NCBI GenBank assembly: GCA_002633005.1
Contig: NMRA01000750.1
Location: 1 to 64,000 of the forward strand
Length of the DNA: 64,000 nt
Reading direction: 5' to 3'
From: Phoronis australis
Taxonomy: Eukaryota > Phoronida > Phoronidae
Below, piece by piece: positions 24,364 through 37,608 of the stretch (position 1 is the stretch's first letter; each line of letters opens with the position of its first letter). The translations under genes were made by a program, and so were the position numbers. The notes under the pieces were generated by a model. That model saw nothing but the letters and a program-made list of their open reading frames with translations, had not been told where the DNA came from and did not search any database.

Positions 24364-26748
24364 GTTGCTGCCTGTTGTGTAGGGTTGTGCACAGGTATGC
24401 ATGCATGGGTAGTAATTAGGAAAATACTGCTTGCTGTTACTACACAAGTTTTGGGTGGTAGTGTTCAAATTAGCAGTATAAAAATGTTAGTATTTGGCTT
24501 GTGTGGTGAAAGTGTTCTTAGCTAACAAAAATGTGCTTGTGTTTTGATCTTTTGGTGAAATGTTACAAATTTCAGACAAAAATAATTGCCAAAATGACAA
24601 TTTTTAAGGCATCTTATACTGTTGTGAATACCCATAATTTCTCAAAACATTGTTTGATAGAAGCAACCGTAAATTACTTTGAAATGATAAAACATTCAGT
24701 GTGTACGACTTATCAATAAAAAATGAGAGAATGTAATTTTGATTTTCTGTCCTACATTGGTGAGATTTTTGCCATATTCGCAGTATATCTGTGTTGTACG
24801 ATCATGCATAAACTTGCTCCTGTTAGAGGCTTGAGACTTTTTCATTCCATCAAGTTTCTGTGTTGGTTGCTGTTACTCTCATCTAGATTTGTGGAGCAAT
24901 GCATTTCTGTGTTGTCTGCCACAAACCTAATGCTACAACAGTGGGTGTTCATTAACACCTTACTCTCACATTACTGAAATGTATAATGTGTCTGACTAAC
25001 ATCAACCCTACCATCCTTTAGAGGTGTTTTATGTCTGTGCAGTCATACAAGTTATCTCTTGTTGTCAATAGATGACACCACCTACCTTGTATGTCAAGGT
25101 CACGTGCGCTTAACGTATGATAAATAGCATCTCCCTTTATTCACTCAGTTGAGAAGTATATAATTGGTTTTCTATGAATTATTGATGTTATGATACTGTT
25201 TTTTAGCCTGGAATATTTAGGTCCTCATTGTTGTCTTTTCTGCTACAACAATACTTCAAAACTTGCTGTCTATGGAGAACCTCAAATAACAGGATTATGT
25301 TTCCCTTACCAACTCTGAAATGCTTTTTCTTGAGTCGCTGATGGTTTACGATGTTCTTCTTAGTAATGAGAATAGAATCCTGTTGCGATATGAAATATCA
25401 CAAAAAACAATTTAATGAAAATAAAAGGCGTCATTCGGTTTCCATTATTTTAGCCATCTATGTGTTTTTTCAAGCTAATGTTTTGGTATACAGATAATTT
25501 CCGATTTTCTCGGTAATAAATTCAGAAAGCTCTCCTGCACGATGTTTGCTTTGGCGGTAAAAGCTGCTGCTAGGAACATTCATGAACAAATCCTCTTATT
25601 TTCAGTTGATTGTTTTAACACATACCTTCCTTTTCGTTAACTTACCATGGCTACACGCAACACAACTATTACATAAGCATCTCAGATGACACAAGACACT
25701 TAATGCAAAGTCATTAATTTGGAGCTCACTAATCCCACAGGGAAACCAAATTACTCGGGTTTAATTAGACCCGCAACATTGGCTGTCTCCCCATTGTAAT
25801 CTGTTCGTTATCTCACATTCATGTAAAATTAATATGATTATTGCGTTAATTCCTTCCAGCATATGTCTGGGTATTTGTTTTTCCTGTTGTCTCAGTTCAG
25901 TGTAAACGAGGCATCAGTTTACATTGTGTATTTGTTTCCAACTTTCTCTGTTTAAGGTACCGGTAAAACATTTTGCTACCCTTGAAATGTCAGTTTCAAC
26001 TGCCATGTCAGGTTTGTCTTGCACACAGTTGTTTAAGACAAGTGACCACAATCTACAGTGTATTGCCCCCGTTTGGACAACTTCTCTTGGTTATGAGTCA
26101 AAATAACACTGATATCTGGTTCACGGGAGTGGTGCAAACACATGCAGTTTCACTAGTGCACTGCTGGTGTTTTAGCCACTCTTAAAAACTGTCCATGAAG
26201 AAGTAATTTCCTCAGGACACACTTGCTCTCTGCTATTAATGCCACGGTAATCTCGAAACCTTGTGCATGGTGTCCTTTGAAGTAAGCGCTCTGGCTACAA
26301 ACGTGCCATTCAGGATAGGTTTGCCATATGAGGAAGTTAGACCAGAACTGCGCGTAGTCTCACATACTTATCTGTGGTAAGGACACGATATTGCCGACAA
26401 GTGAAATTTTATTGCATCATTTTTTCCATAAAAATATGCATCATCAAATTATAAGACTTTCTATGTTATAGTTTTCTACAATAAATACTGCATAGCTTCA
26501 CAGTTTGAGAATTACGACAACGAAATTTTAGTCTCGTCCATGTGGGTAAGAGAGCATGTTACAATGGTGGAATATAACTTGATTGTCAAAATGTTCTGAC
26601 TAAACTCCTCAGGACTGACTCTGTTGCGCAAGCAGCTTCTCTCGTGATTTGTTGTAGCAAAATTATACTGCTCCTTCATAAATGACAAATTGCACATGCA
26701 GCAGTAGTACCATCGCACCATCTGCTCAATAAGATTTCTGGTAATGAT

Positions 26749-26840
26749 CACTTACAGAGGTCCAGTATTTTGAGAACCAGTTTTCTCCACTAAATAAGGG
26801 GCATCAATCTGGTTCTCATTGTACTGGACCCTTGTAAGTG
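26749..26840. repeat. 92-nt imperfect hairpin with 32-bp arms
   Basis: The left arm runs CACTTACAGAGGTCCAG then TATTTTGAGAACCAG. The right arm is its mirror (CTGGTTCTCA ... GTACTGGACC ... TTGTAAGTG), with about five mismatches and a loop of about 28 nt. The loop and right-arm phrase GGGCATCAA-CTGGTTCTCA recurs at about 37848-37868. This favours a very small foldback transposon over a unique microRNA-type precursor. Confidence 0.75.
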
Positions 26841-29639
26841 ACTAGTGCGGTTATCTATGGTGCAACAGTAGTATACATATTACGGTTTATAATTTTATTA
26901 TAGTTTTGTTAATTTCCAACTTATTGCTAAAATTAGAATAATTACATGTTTGTGAAAGACCACAGATTTGGGGTTGACTTAAAAATTTGTTCTGTAGCAC
27001 TTATTTTTTTTGCTGGTGCTTCAGTATTTCGACGCGGTGCCGTGGGACATTGTTTGTAAAATTTGCTATTGGGAATAATTATCGATTAGTTAGGGGCTGT
27101 CCTTAACCGGTTATCCGCTAATTAACATTTCATGTTGCCTGAAGGAATGGGAATGTATTTGCACAGCAATATTGCAATTCTTCACTTATTTAGCACACAA
27201 TATGACTTACAAGTGAAATTCTACTTTTCTCCACAAAAATAAAAGAAAATTTTAGTCTATTTCTAGCTTGGTTCGTATTGTGTAGAGGTCATAAAACAAC
27301 CTTTCGGAAATTTTACATTCATTAAAGTTACCAGCCTTTCAAAAATGTTAAAATGACAATTCTGGGAATCTTGTTTTTGTGCAAAATAAGTAGAGAATTA
27401 CTGTACTCTATCCTACCTCAACATTCAGGAGAGTTTAGGTTAAGATTTTGAAAAACTAATTATGCTTTGACTTTTTTCAGTGAGCAGCCTTCAGGTGGAA
27501 CTTGTACGCCAATTTCTTATCTCTGTGATTGCTTGGTCAAATTAGTTAGAAACACAGCATATAGCAACATTGTGAATATGAAGTAGGTTGAAAAGTAGCA
27601 AATGTTTTTAAGAACGAGTTTTGTGTCGAAAATGATTTGCCATAAATTGCTCAACCGTGTCTAGTAAGTATCCTGACTGTGGTGTTAGGGAATAACACTG
27701 CATAATGTGGGTTATGTGAGCCCCAAGGTATGTCATTAGTGCAAAGGTCACCTATTTGAAGAATTTTTTGTTTTCACATTTACAAGTTGTCAGTGAATAC
27801 AACTGCACTTTGTTTAGCATAGATGATTTCAAATAGCATTGTCGTTTAGTTCATGCTATACATTAGCATAGTTAGGAGCATGAAAATACATCTTTAAGAT
27901 GAGGCGGGTGAGGGAAGGGGCAGATGTCGAATTTGTCTTGCCACCCAATGTTTACCATCCTATGGGCTTGCAAGTGGGTCACTGGGTTTATCTCATTGCT
28001 TGTTGGGGCAGTCCTATGCCACTGCTGCTGTCACTTGTATTGTGGATCTTCCTGGTATGATGTGTTATCCAGATCTTGTCTTGGTCCGTTCCTATGCAAT
28101 TAGCTCTACCTGGAAAGAATAGCTACTAACGAATCCCAAAATGTTTGGAACTTAACGGTTTGTCAAGACAAAAGTTGGCGCACATCGTCTCAAGGCTGCA
28201 TTTCCTGTTGGCAGGTGGCGCTTAAAACTTTTAAGTGGAGAATGCCTTCTTAAAGTTTCATAGTTAGGCTCCAGTATTGCAAATAATCAGTTTGGTATTT
28301 GTTTTTCATTGATTTTTTCGTATGCATGAAGAACAGATGGCATTGTGTTGAAAGATTCTATTACTACTTTATATGCTGTGAGAGAAGGTATGGTGCTCAA
28401 AGCTTAGCTTAAGGCCAACTTGGCAAATGCGTCTTAGCGAAAATCCCAGGGCATCAAACGAAAATTGAGGTCGCCAAAACTGAGGTCATACGTCACCTAC
28501 CATTATTAAAAATTGCACATACCTGTTCCATTCTTTCTGTAAATATACACTATTCGAAGGGTATTGCGGTATACATTACCCTTATGGGACAGATCGCCAC
28601 GTCAGATGATACAAAGGTCCAGTTTTCCCTTTCGTTCTGCAGGGGTCTTTATGTCGACTTTCAGATCACTTAAAAAATGTTCACTCAAGTTATTTAGTCA
28701 GATGCATTTCAGAGTTGTATTTTGGTTTTCTCACCCTAAGTCAATCTAAGTGAATTCTTCTTACATGTGGAGAATACAGACGATTGGAAACACTGGAGGG
28801 ATGTGGTCCGACCTCGCTTGATGTTTGCCAAACAATCCCGACTTCTGTTTGTTTGCTTCCTGTTGTAGTTAGAGCGTGTGTTTGATATGGGCTGACTGCT
28901 AAAGTTGGCAAGTGCACTATTTCATGACATAAAGAGAACTATTTTGAACCAAAGGTTTTGAATCTAGGAAAAAATGTTACTGATTTAAAGTGTGGAAGTG
29001 ATAACAAAATTTGAAGGGAATTTCGGATGAATCATTGTCAGACTTTGTTTGTTGCTCACTTTGGCGTCTTCGTGATGACTTGGAGTTTTCCCAGGTCGGC
29101 AAACACAGTCTGAAGTCACATTGGTGAGCTGCAGGTCATCAAATCAAGTCCGGAGGTGTGATGTTTTGTTCAGGAAATTCAGTCTGCCAAGTGCACACAT
29201 CATGCTAAATGTATGAGGCAGATTGGCCAGAAAGTCTTTATTATCTCTTACATTGGTTGAAGACTTGTAGTTGATTTACTGTGGTCATGTAACATTTAAG
29301 GACGATTGAAATGTGTGTAGGAAACAAATCAAGTCACATGACGCAAGTTCCTTCAGAGATCGTTGTGTGCTTAGGGCAGGTGTAATCACACTAATCCATT
29401 TGAATGTTTGAAACTATTGTGTGATCAGGCCAGCATTCTTGAAGACATTTCCTGAAAATTATGTCCTAATCAATGTTCCTTTGAAAGCCTGGGGGTGTTG
29501 TAGCAAGTTGGTTTGTTTTCCCTGGTGAGGTAAGTAACTGTCAGGCTGAGTACAAACGTGTAGAGTTATTTACCATAAGTGAAGCTTTTTATCATAACAA
29601 ATGTATTAGAATGTAAATGAATCATGATTCTCCCCTGCA

Positions 29640-29770
29640 ATTGATGAGTCCCCGGTGACGGCCAGCGAATGACTCATGCGGATCGGTCGATTACTAACGA
29701 GGGGTCGCTGTCTGTTGCCTCGTCATCGTTGGTTACTTCGAAAAAATCAATCGCCATGAAAGTGTCACTG
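29640..29770. promoter_or_regulatory. CpG-rich patch in intron 1 with AP-1-type sites
   Basis: The patch is richer in GC and CpG than its surroundings (CCCCGGTGACGG, GCGGATCGGTCGATT, CGAGGGGTCGCTG). It contains an exact AP-1-type site TGACTCA at about 29670, and the mirrored phrase ATGAGTC 27 bases before it. It may be an intronic enhancer or alternative promoter. No transcription data are available and the call rests on composition and one motif. Confidence 0.2.
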
Positions 29771-30177
29771 TCTCGCAAACCTGTGTTCGTGCTATTGATG
29801 TTTTTGGTTTCTGTCTAACACCCCTACTTAGACGTATGGGTTGTTCCGTTTTATGGAACTGATTTATTCAGTCGGGGAAAGATGGTAAATTGAAGGGTTC
29901 GGCTAGGCAGATTGATCGGTTTGAGGTAAGGTTCTGTTTTTTATGAGTTAGGGTAGATTTTCCCTGAAGTGTTTGTGGTATATTCTGAGGACCAAATGTA
30001 TTGTAATGTGTAAGATTTAGTCTTTGAGACTGTCTGAAAGGTAATGGCAAAGTTATAATACATTTTATTTTATTTTTTTACCTGTAAGGGCCAGCATATA
30101 GCTGTAATCAAACACAGTCTGCAAATGTTATGCAGGAAACTTAATTGATACTAATGATTAATATTAGCAACAACAGT

Positions 30178-30406
30178 AAAATCTCACCACTTTTGAACAG
30201 CACTAGTTGCCAAAGTTGTTTGTTTTTTCATTGTTCCGAGTGCCAGTAATGTCACAAAAGATTGTCTGATGGTAGATGTGGTATAGAACTTAAAAATAAT
30301 GAAGCGTTTATTTGTTTATTTATTTATTTATTTGGTGCTACTAGTAAAAACGTAAAATAAAATTTCATCTGTCCGCCATGTTGTGTCCTAAATTTGTGAG
30401 TGAAAG
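30178..30406. repeat. Diffuse dispersed repeat (AGTAAAATCTCACCA ... CCGCCATGTTGTGTCC)
   Basis: CAGTAAAATCTCACCA at the left and GTCCTAAATTTGTGAG at the right are imperfectly mirrored. The right-hand phrase CCGCCATGTTGTGTCCTAAA also occurs at about 53728 and, with one change, at about 56928. Similar left ends occur at 53525 and 63343. A family of old, eroded elements is the simplest explanation. A (TTTA)n run lies inside at about 30306-30334. Confidence 0.5.
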
Positions 30407-30830
30407 AGATCTTGAAATGCATTCTGGTGGGTAACAGTTCTATTTGTATTTATGTTTTAAAATTGCACAAAAATGTTGTGAGTCATGACTAGTAAACTTT
30501 ATTGAAACGGTTTCTGATCACCGAATGGTTGTACGCCTAATGTTACCCCAAGAAGAACCCAGAAACTAGCGCTCCTAGTCAAAACATTGTTTCTGTGGCC
30601 TCACATCAAAACAAGAGCTTTGTAGGGTTTCCTGGGGATAGATTCCACTTAATGCCAGGATAAAATGATAAAACAGACTATCTACTGACAACACATGTGG
30701 TTTGAGATCAAAAACATAGCAGCTATGCAAATCAAATAGAGAAGCGAATGGCTATAAAAATGCCTGGCAGCAGACGTCAATGATGGCTGTAAGCTGTAGA
30801 TGTCTGTTAATAATTCTTTGCATTAGATTG

Positions 30831-31211
30831 CTATGCTCTCTGATGCTTGTATGCTACGGCAAACATTTCTACTAGTAGACATGTGAAAATATGATGTGAT
30901 TTATGATTTAGGGAATGTGACTGCGTATTAGTGATAGGTTCCTTGCGATAGACATTGCTGTCCTCCATTTTTATAGTTGCAGTTGGATTCATGTGGCTTT
31001 CCCATTTACGATTCCGCGTTCTATCGAACATCCATTGCAGGAACCCTTTCCTTTCCTGTTTACCCCTCTCCGGCTGCGACATGGGAGTTACCATTAGTCC
31101 TAGTGATTCCTTTTCTCGATGGAACATGTGTATTACATCTGGCGACTTCTGGTCATTATTCCATTGGAGTGGAGATAACCTGTCCCCCTGCTGCAGAGTT
31201 CCGCAACTCAT
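30831..31211 (-). CDS. Unrecognised 126-codon open frame inside intron 1
   Basis: Minus-strand frame with an ATG start and a hydrophilic, methionine-, lysine- and histidine-rich translation. I recognise no domain, and no adjacent exon or polyadenylation context supports it. Two plus-strand frames of 79 and 91 codons overlap it completely, so the region is open in three frames. That weakens the case for any one being translated. It is listed only because it is the second longest gap-free open frame here. Confidence 0.12.
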   Translation of the reverse strand: MSCGTLQQGDRLSPLQWNNDQKSPDVIHMFHREKESLGLMVTPMSQPERGKQERKGFLQWMFDRTRNRKWESHMNPTATIKMEDSNVYRKEPITNTQSHSLNHKSHHIFTCLLVEMFAVAYKHQRA

Positions 31212-33270
31212 TTTAATCCACCTATTTTGAGTAGAGTTGCAATGACTGTTTTTTAAGTCTGGCAGTTACGCTTTCCCACTGATCAAAACACTGTAAAACC
31301 AGGGAGTTATGGCATCGGTGGAAAAGTGGCATTAGTTGTTCTTCATCCAGTTTTACTGCTGACATGTGCTTGCTTTATTTGGTCTCTGAAAGCTGAGAGT
31401 AGCACTTTACAGAACTTCCCTCTTGATTTCCATGATATTTGTGTGTCTCTGTATGGTTAAACCCTCCAGATGTAGAAATCGGCCAATGCGAAATTGTTGC
31501 TGTTCTGTGTAATTAGTTGATTGCGTAACTTCCTCTAATCGGTCGTTCAATGAAATATAACAGTGAAGTTCACGTGTCATTTGTTCTCACTTTCATTGCA
31601 CTTTACACCTCACCTTGCTGCTTGCAAGCATCGTTTTCACTCATCCAGAAGTTGTTTTTTTGGCAAAACCATTTAGTATTTGTCACTGCGCGTTGAACTA
31701 GTTTTGTTATGTAATCATAAACAAATGATAGGACGTAGGAGTACAGTTCATACCATGGATTCTTCTATTTTATTTTTCATCAAATTTCTTAACAAAAGCA
31801 AGTATTTAAAAAAGTGCCTACTTTATTTTTAACATTGATTTTACTGAACGACTGAACGATGTTGGATACTTGTTGTCAGTTAGTCAACTTTTGAAAAATG
31901 GAGAAGTGGTAGATTTGGGAATTATGTTTGGAAGAATTGACCTAAAAATGACCACAGGTATAAGTCAGTAACTTCCCTGGGGAGAGTGTTCTAAGCAATT
32001 GCAGTCTGTCTAGTATTGTACTATTGTTCTTGCATGCTGTGGTTTAGATACCTAAGGGAAGCCTTTCATTTGGATTGACAGTAGCAATATATACCAGAGC
32101 CTGATCAATACCAGGGTGGGTGGGGGGAGGGGGGCTGCCAGTTTCTGTGTGCTTTTGCCACCAGTGTTAACCCAGACAGTGAGAAGCCAGCTGTGGTAGG
32201 TAGACTGCAAACTGCAAACTGCCAGTCTCGGAACAATGCGTCACAATGTGCAGTCAGGCCTACACAAACGATTCTTCTAGTCCAGTAATCAGGTTAATGA
32301 TTTTCCAGGTGTTGGAAATAGAGGAATTAATGTTGGCTTGTGATGAAGCATTGTCCTGTATATTTGCATAATGTTAGCATGTTTGTATGTTGTGAATTGT
32401 TATTTAATGCAGGGGCCTGATTAACTTTTTGTGTCCATTGAGGTCTTGCTTTTGTCTGAATATTGCTGTGATGAAGGTGACTTAGTGACGAACAAGTCAA
32501 TGTGCAATTTACAGTCCTGTTTGCAGTATTTCTTCACAAACTGATTGGAGTTGTCGCGGTAACAAGTTTGGATTTTGTTGTGTTTGGCTCACTTACTCAG
32601 CGTTTGAAAAGACAATGCAACGAGTTTGAACTTGCTGGAGATGTCATTTCTTCACCAAAGCGAGGCTTTTGACATGATTCCAGAGCTGTGTATAAACAAG
32701 GACATTCTAACATCTTCGTGAAATTTGTAATTCCCGTTGAATTTCAATTTCTGTGTGGTGAACAAAGTACTTCGCGTAATCTGCGATTTTAATAGAAATA
32801 TGTACGTGTTGCAGCAAGTCAGTGGATAAAAAAACTACTCTTAAATAAATGAAAGAACACTACTTTACTGAAGCTCCGCTTAATATGCAGGAATAAATAT
32901 GTAGCTTTTTGTTGACTCTTCAGGTAACTTCTTGAGGACTGACTCAAAAAATAGAAGCTGATAGTATTTTGGGCGCGAAATGCAAATTTATGTAATTTAT
33001 ATAATGTTTTTTCACTATTTTGTTGTGGACACAGTATTGGCGTAAAATTCCTTCGTGGCCAATGGGTCCACATCTATTGCGTTACCCTGTACGTGGAGTT
33101 CATAATTCATTAACTAATATTAATGAAAGCTATGTTGTTTCATTAGCTACACTGTGTTTGCTGTTCACTCATTGCCCAACTTGATGAATTATTTCTGGGT
33201 ATGGCCTCTCAACACATTTCATTAGTAAATTCTCTTCTTCCATCTTTCTTGACTGACTTTCACAGCAGTT

Positions 33271-33554
33271 ATTAGGTATTTTGGTCANCATCATCATATT
33301 CGTCATCATCGTCATCATCTTCGTCATCATCTCCGTCTTTTCCTTAATTTCGCCAAGTGTCGCTCAAGACTAGCCTTTTTCTTACTGATTTCGGACTCCT
33401 ACGTTGGTCATGTGTATGTTATTAACTTCTTTTGTTCATCCTCACCACCATCTTCGTCATATTCGTCATCTTCGTCATCATCTTTATCGTCATCTTTTTG
33501 GTTAATTTCGCCAAGGTTCGCTCCTCGGAGCGCTTTCATTAGGTATTTTGGTCA
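33271..33554. repeat. Trinucleotide-rich block between 17-bp direct repeats
   Basis: ATTAGGTATTTTGGTCA occurs at 33271-33287 and again at 33538-33554. Between them lie two runs of CAT/CGT/CTT-type triplets (33289-33337 and about 33450-33497). Each is followed by TTAATTTCGCCAAG and a GTTCGCTC-like phrase, so the block is itself a diverged duplication of about 160 bp. An ambiguous base (33288) directly follows the first flanking repeat. On the minus strand the triplets would read as acidic residues, but no extended frame is annotated. Confidence 0.8.
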
Positions 33555-34384
33555 CCGTGGTTATGGATTTTCTGCTATCTCTATTTAATATGGCGGATGA
33601 TGGAAATTCTATTTCAGACAATTTCTTTACATAAAATAACCATTAAGAAAATGTCACGTGGTTATTAGCATCATAGTTTCAACACTACACCTATCACTTG
33701 GTTAGTTTTCAGTCTTCGAAACAATGCAGTGAATTTCTAAATAATTCAAAAGTGCTAATTGCAGCAATTTATTTTGTACCAAAATGGAGAATTTTTACCG
33801 TAACATTCTTTGTGAGATTGAGATTGAGATTATTATCAACAGTTCTAAGGTAGCTCTCTCTTGAAAAGGTTAGTCAATATCTTGCGATTAAGGGGTTGAC
33901 CTTTCGTTTGGCATTGGTGAATATTCTTGTGTTGGAATAGTGTCGCAGTTTAGTTATCACTTTCTAACGTCAAGTATCTGACATGTTAAAGGTGCACCGT
34001 CAAATATTTATACGCTGTTTCGAACCAATGATAAATTGAGATGACAGTTTGTGCGATTATATTCGTTGGGTTCATTTGTGAGGTCGCTCAACAGTTGCCA
34101 AAACAGCCTCTTTAGCGTAACTGTCACTTGGGATTTGACGAAACACACAATTAACTGTACTCGGGATATTTCAAGGACAATCCTTTTGGACCTTAGGATA
34201 GCGTTTGATGTCACGTGCCCTTAACATTTGAAATTCTACGCGACTACTGTGGACGATATGAAGTGAATGGAGTTGTGGTTCCGTTCAGTTTAGTGACGTA
34301 TATTTGCTTTGTCTTTGTCCTCAGTTGTTCATTTTCAGTCACTGAATGCGGGGCTCAGAGTAAAGGTTTTGAATTAATTTACAG

Positions 34385-34568
34385 ATGAGCGCCACTCTGA
34401 TCCCGGGGTGGTGAGGGTCCATACATCAGCGCCATCATTGATCGATAACAGAATGAATGTTGCAGCAGGACAAAAGTCTCAGAACAGTTCCCCGACTGGT
34501 ACGCCGTCAAAACGTCGGTCTCAGGATAAGGAGATCTACTCGTTCATGGATGAACTAAACAGGGAGAG
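34385..34568 (+). CDS. APC: APC coding exon 2: linker and start of the second helical region
   Basis: Acceptor TTTACAG at 34378-34384. The first two bases complete an Asp codon begun in exon 1, and the exon ends in phase 2 at AGAG|GTGGGT. Length is 184 nt (human exon 4 is 202 nt, same phases). Most of it encodes a Ser/Thr/Gln-rich, probably disordered linker (QKSQNSSPTGTPSKRRSQDK), with a TP/SP-type site that a proline-directed kinase could use. The last residues, YSFMDELNRER, match human YLEELEKER at the start of the Suppressor_APC-type helical domain. A GTAACT four bases later could act as donor but would break the frame. Confidence 0.9.
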
Positions 34569-36199
34569 GTGGGTAACTCTGAGGTTATGTGAATGAGGAT
34601 GACCTTGTAAACAATGCTTGACCATGTCAACTTGCTATAAACATAGCATGTGGTAACTTGAAATTCAGTGCACTAAGTTCAAATTACTTTGTGTGGAACC
34701 GAAGTATAACTGGATTGTATTTGGCATTAAGAAACTGAGGGGCATCAGGATCTAAGGATTGATCCGAAGAACAATGAATTGTTAATGAGTCAAGGCATGT
34801 GAACGGGTTTCTAGCAATGTGAACATTAAGTATTGCGCTATTACTCCAACAGTGCATAGAGCTATTTGAACAGTCGCGTTAGCTGTGGAAATTCTGCTGA
34901 CTGCGAAAGTCGTCCTGTCTATTAGTTACTGCAGCGGGTAATTACAGAAATTGTGCACCTCCCTTAGCGGAACTTTTGGATCCTTTTGGCTCGGAATGAT
35001 GAAATTACCTTCCTTGATCCATCACATGGCAGCATTAAAGTTGTGTTAGTACCCGAACTGTGGGTGTCTTGACTGACAGGTAGTTAAGCTATTTTCCTCG
35101 TAGTTCATTCACCTGTGTTATGTAATGCCTTTTCTGGACTCTGCAAGGCTGCAAGATGGTGAAAATGTATGATTAAACACACTGTGATTTTGATCCGTGC
35201 TTTTACTGTCATGACTGACTAGACTAATACTAAATCAATTCATGTCCATTACTCACTGTTGAACTGAACTAGCCTCAAGTGTGCGTGCTAGTCACCTTGA
35301 ATATCAAACATACACTGCATTCCGTCCGTTCGTTGTAGAATTTAAATGTTGGGTGAGTGAGATGTTGGTTGAATATGACAACAATCTTCTCGTGTCTTGA
35401 GCAATTGTGTCATCTGACGTAAAGTTGACAACGAAAATAGCCCCGCTTTGTATTTGGTGGCTTTAATCCACAAATAAGTTTGAAGGATTCTTGTACCCTG
35501 AATCCCTGTGTTTACAGTGTAGTTGCGCTGTACACTGAAGTGTTTCTTTCTGCAAATATGGTAATCTCTTATGGTGCAATATTCAGTTTTTAAGTAAACA
35601 TTATCACCATTCTATCATTAGCCTCGTCAATTTTATTTTACGACAAATGTATGTTTATTTGATTTACTGTGTTACAATCTCAGAAGCAAAGTTGTGTTCC
35701 AGTGCCAGCCATCTATGGTGGATGACCTTACATCTGAAGTTTTTGCAAATGTGTTGTGTCTCTAAATCTGTTGAGCATTTTGTTTGCAAACATCGCTCAA
35801 GTTACAGTGTCGGTACTTTGATGGTTCAAAATTGCCAAGTTGAGATTAAGTAAGAATAAAGTGGATTGTGAAGCCAAAATAATATTCGAACTCCATTCCA
35901 ATCACAGTATAGCGATGGAAAACAAATGTTAACTTGCCTTATTTCTCAACTAGCTTTTTTGTGGCAGAAACATTCGACACTTGCCACAGTATGCAACAGG
36001 GATGTCCCACCCAAGGTAATAGTCATAGGATAAGCACTCAATATGCCTTTAACTAGATAATTTTGGGTTTGTGGCTTTAGTAAAACGGTGTTTGGGCGAC
36101 CAGTATTCTAATGGCCATCAGCTACAATCACGGGTGAGAAACAACATGACCGTCGGTCCTCTAAATCGGACTGACTCACCCAAAACAGGACCTCTGGGG

Positions 36200-36285
36200 T
36201 TCAAATGGGACCGTCGCACCAGAAAATGAGACTGACGCACCTAAAAACATGACTGCCCCACCACAAAATATGACCGCCTATTAAT
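36200..36285. repeat. Degenerate ~22-bp tandem repeat
   Basis: Phrases GACCGTCGCACCAGAAAAT, GACTGACGCACCTAAAAACA, GACTGCCCCACCACAAAATA and GACCGCC follow one another. Weaker related phrases extend upstream to about 36150. Confidence 0.65.
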
Positions 36286-37608
36286 TTTTCTGTGTCCCAA
36301 ACTAGAGAATTTCTATGGTATTTGTTGCTGTTGCTACCTATGGTCATTGATTTTACAGCTTGAACTGATCATGGTCTGACTCATCAAGATATAAGTAAAA
36401 CCTTTTCCAAACAATGGACTCCCAACTGGCACACTGCTTGTGATTTATCCAGGCAGAAAATCAAAATCTGTTTTCAGTTCCACAAATGCAAATCCCCTTG
36501 TTCAAGAAGTTATTAAAGGTTACACAAATTCTTTCACAGGTGAAATTTCCCGTTGTCTGCCTTGAAGTGAAAGTGTGGAGAACTTTTTGTTGAGACAAAA
36601 TTCTAGTTTCTCATCATGACGGATGTTGACTCATCATTCCAGGTACACTGACGTCGAATATTGGTTGCACTCGGCCCTCATGACGAGAATTTCGTTTGCG
36701 GACGGTCATTGTCATTTGGAAATTATTGTCAATTGGTCAAAGATTATTTTTTGGATGTACCACGCTTTAAGAACAAGTCTTTGATAGTGCGCAGTGCTTT
36801 TGATTTTTCCATTATTAACACTTTTTTAAAGATCAAGTATTTTAAAAGTTCTTAGAAATTTTTGAACTCGGACATGAAAAACAGGTAGAAAGTCGTCGTT
36901 TTCTGCTTTTGATTTGGAAGTGAAAATTTTGAAAGCTCAGAAGTGTGGTGTCCAGCTGAACTTCAACGTTAATAAAGACAGATGTGACTCAAAGTTAAAA
37001 GAAATCATAAAATTCTCAATCTTCAGAAGGATAACATTCATTAGCCATTGGTATTCTTGTCTTTTCAAGCTTGACTTAGTCTAGAAAGATACAGTCTGTC
37101 ATTAAAGTTTGTCTAGCTTGTAAGCCTATTAATGCCACTTAGAGACTAGTTGTTATGTACGTGGGAAGACTCGCACATTTGATTTTAGAATTGTATTCCC
37201 CGTTGGATTCACCTGTCTCTGTTGTTTCAATGTGAGCTGTTCTAGTCAGGTGTTAATTATTAATTACGGTGTCAGATTTCTGAACATTGTTGTCCCAGAA
37301 GTCAGCTTTGGTATAGTCATGACAGTTGCTGTGTTGGATTCTACCAGGGCTATTTAGACAATTGATTTATGCCTACTGACATGACTGTTTAAGTTGGCCA
37401 TGAGCAGTCAACACACCGGGAACAATAGACAATTGGGATCTATTGTTTTTTTTTGATTGTCCACAGCATATATTTAGAAAGGATTGAAAGTGGTGGCATT
37501 CCATTAGCATAATTGGTGTGCTTGTCATTATGACGTTAGTTCATCACAAACAAATTTGTAAAGTAATCGTGAGTATTGAGGACCAGTAACTGCTTTAACG
37601 TCATGTAG

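Larger units (their letters stand above)
24261..34384 (+). other. APC intron 1 (10,124 bp)
   Basis: Bounded by GTTAGT and TTTACAG. It separates the dimerisation exon from a low-complexity linker exon and is in phase 1, as at human c.220/221. Apart from the repeats and candidate sites listed separately I see no embedded gene. Plus-strand frames such as 24531-24977 and 25924-26185 are AT-rich and unrecognised. Confidence 0.85.

Noticed and set aside
29641-29690. Hammerhead-ribozyme-like phrase TGATGAGTCCCC with a later GCGAA
   Set aside because: The first core base is T not C, the segment between the two core parts cannot form a proper stem II, and the GAAAC part is missing.
34569-34576. Alternative donor GTAACT four bases after the chosen exon 2 donor
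   Set aside because: It would shift the frame into exon 3; the chosen donor keeps the phase shared with human APC.
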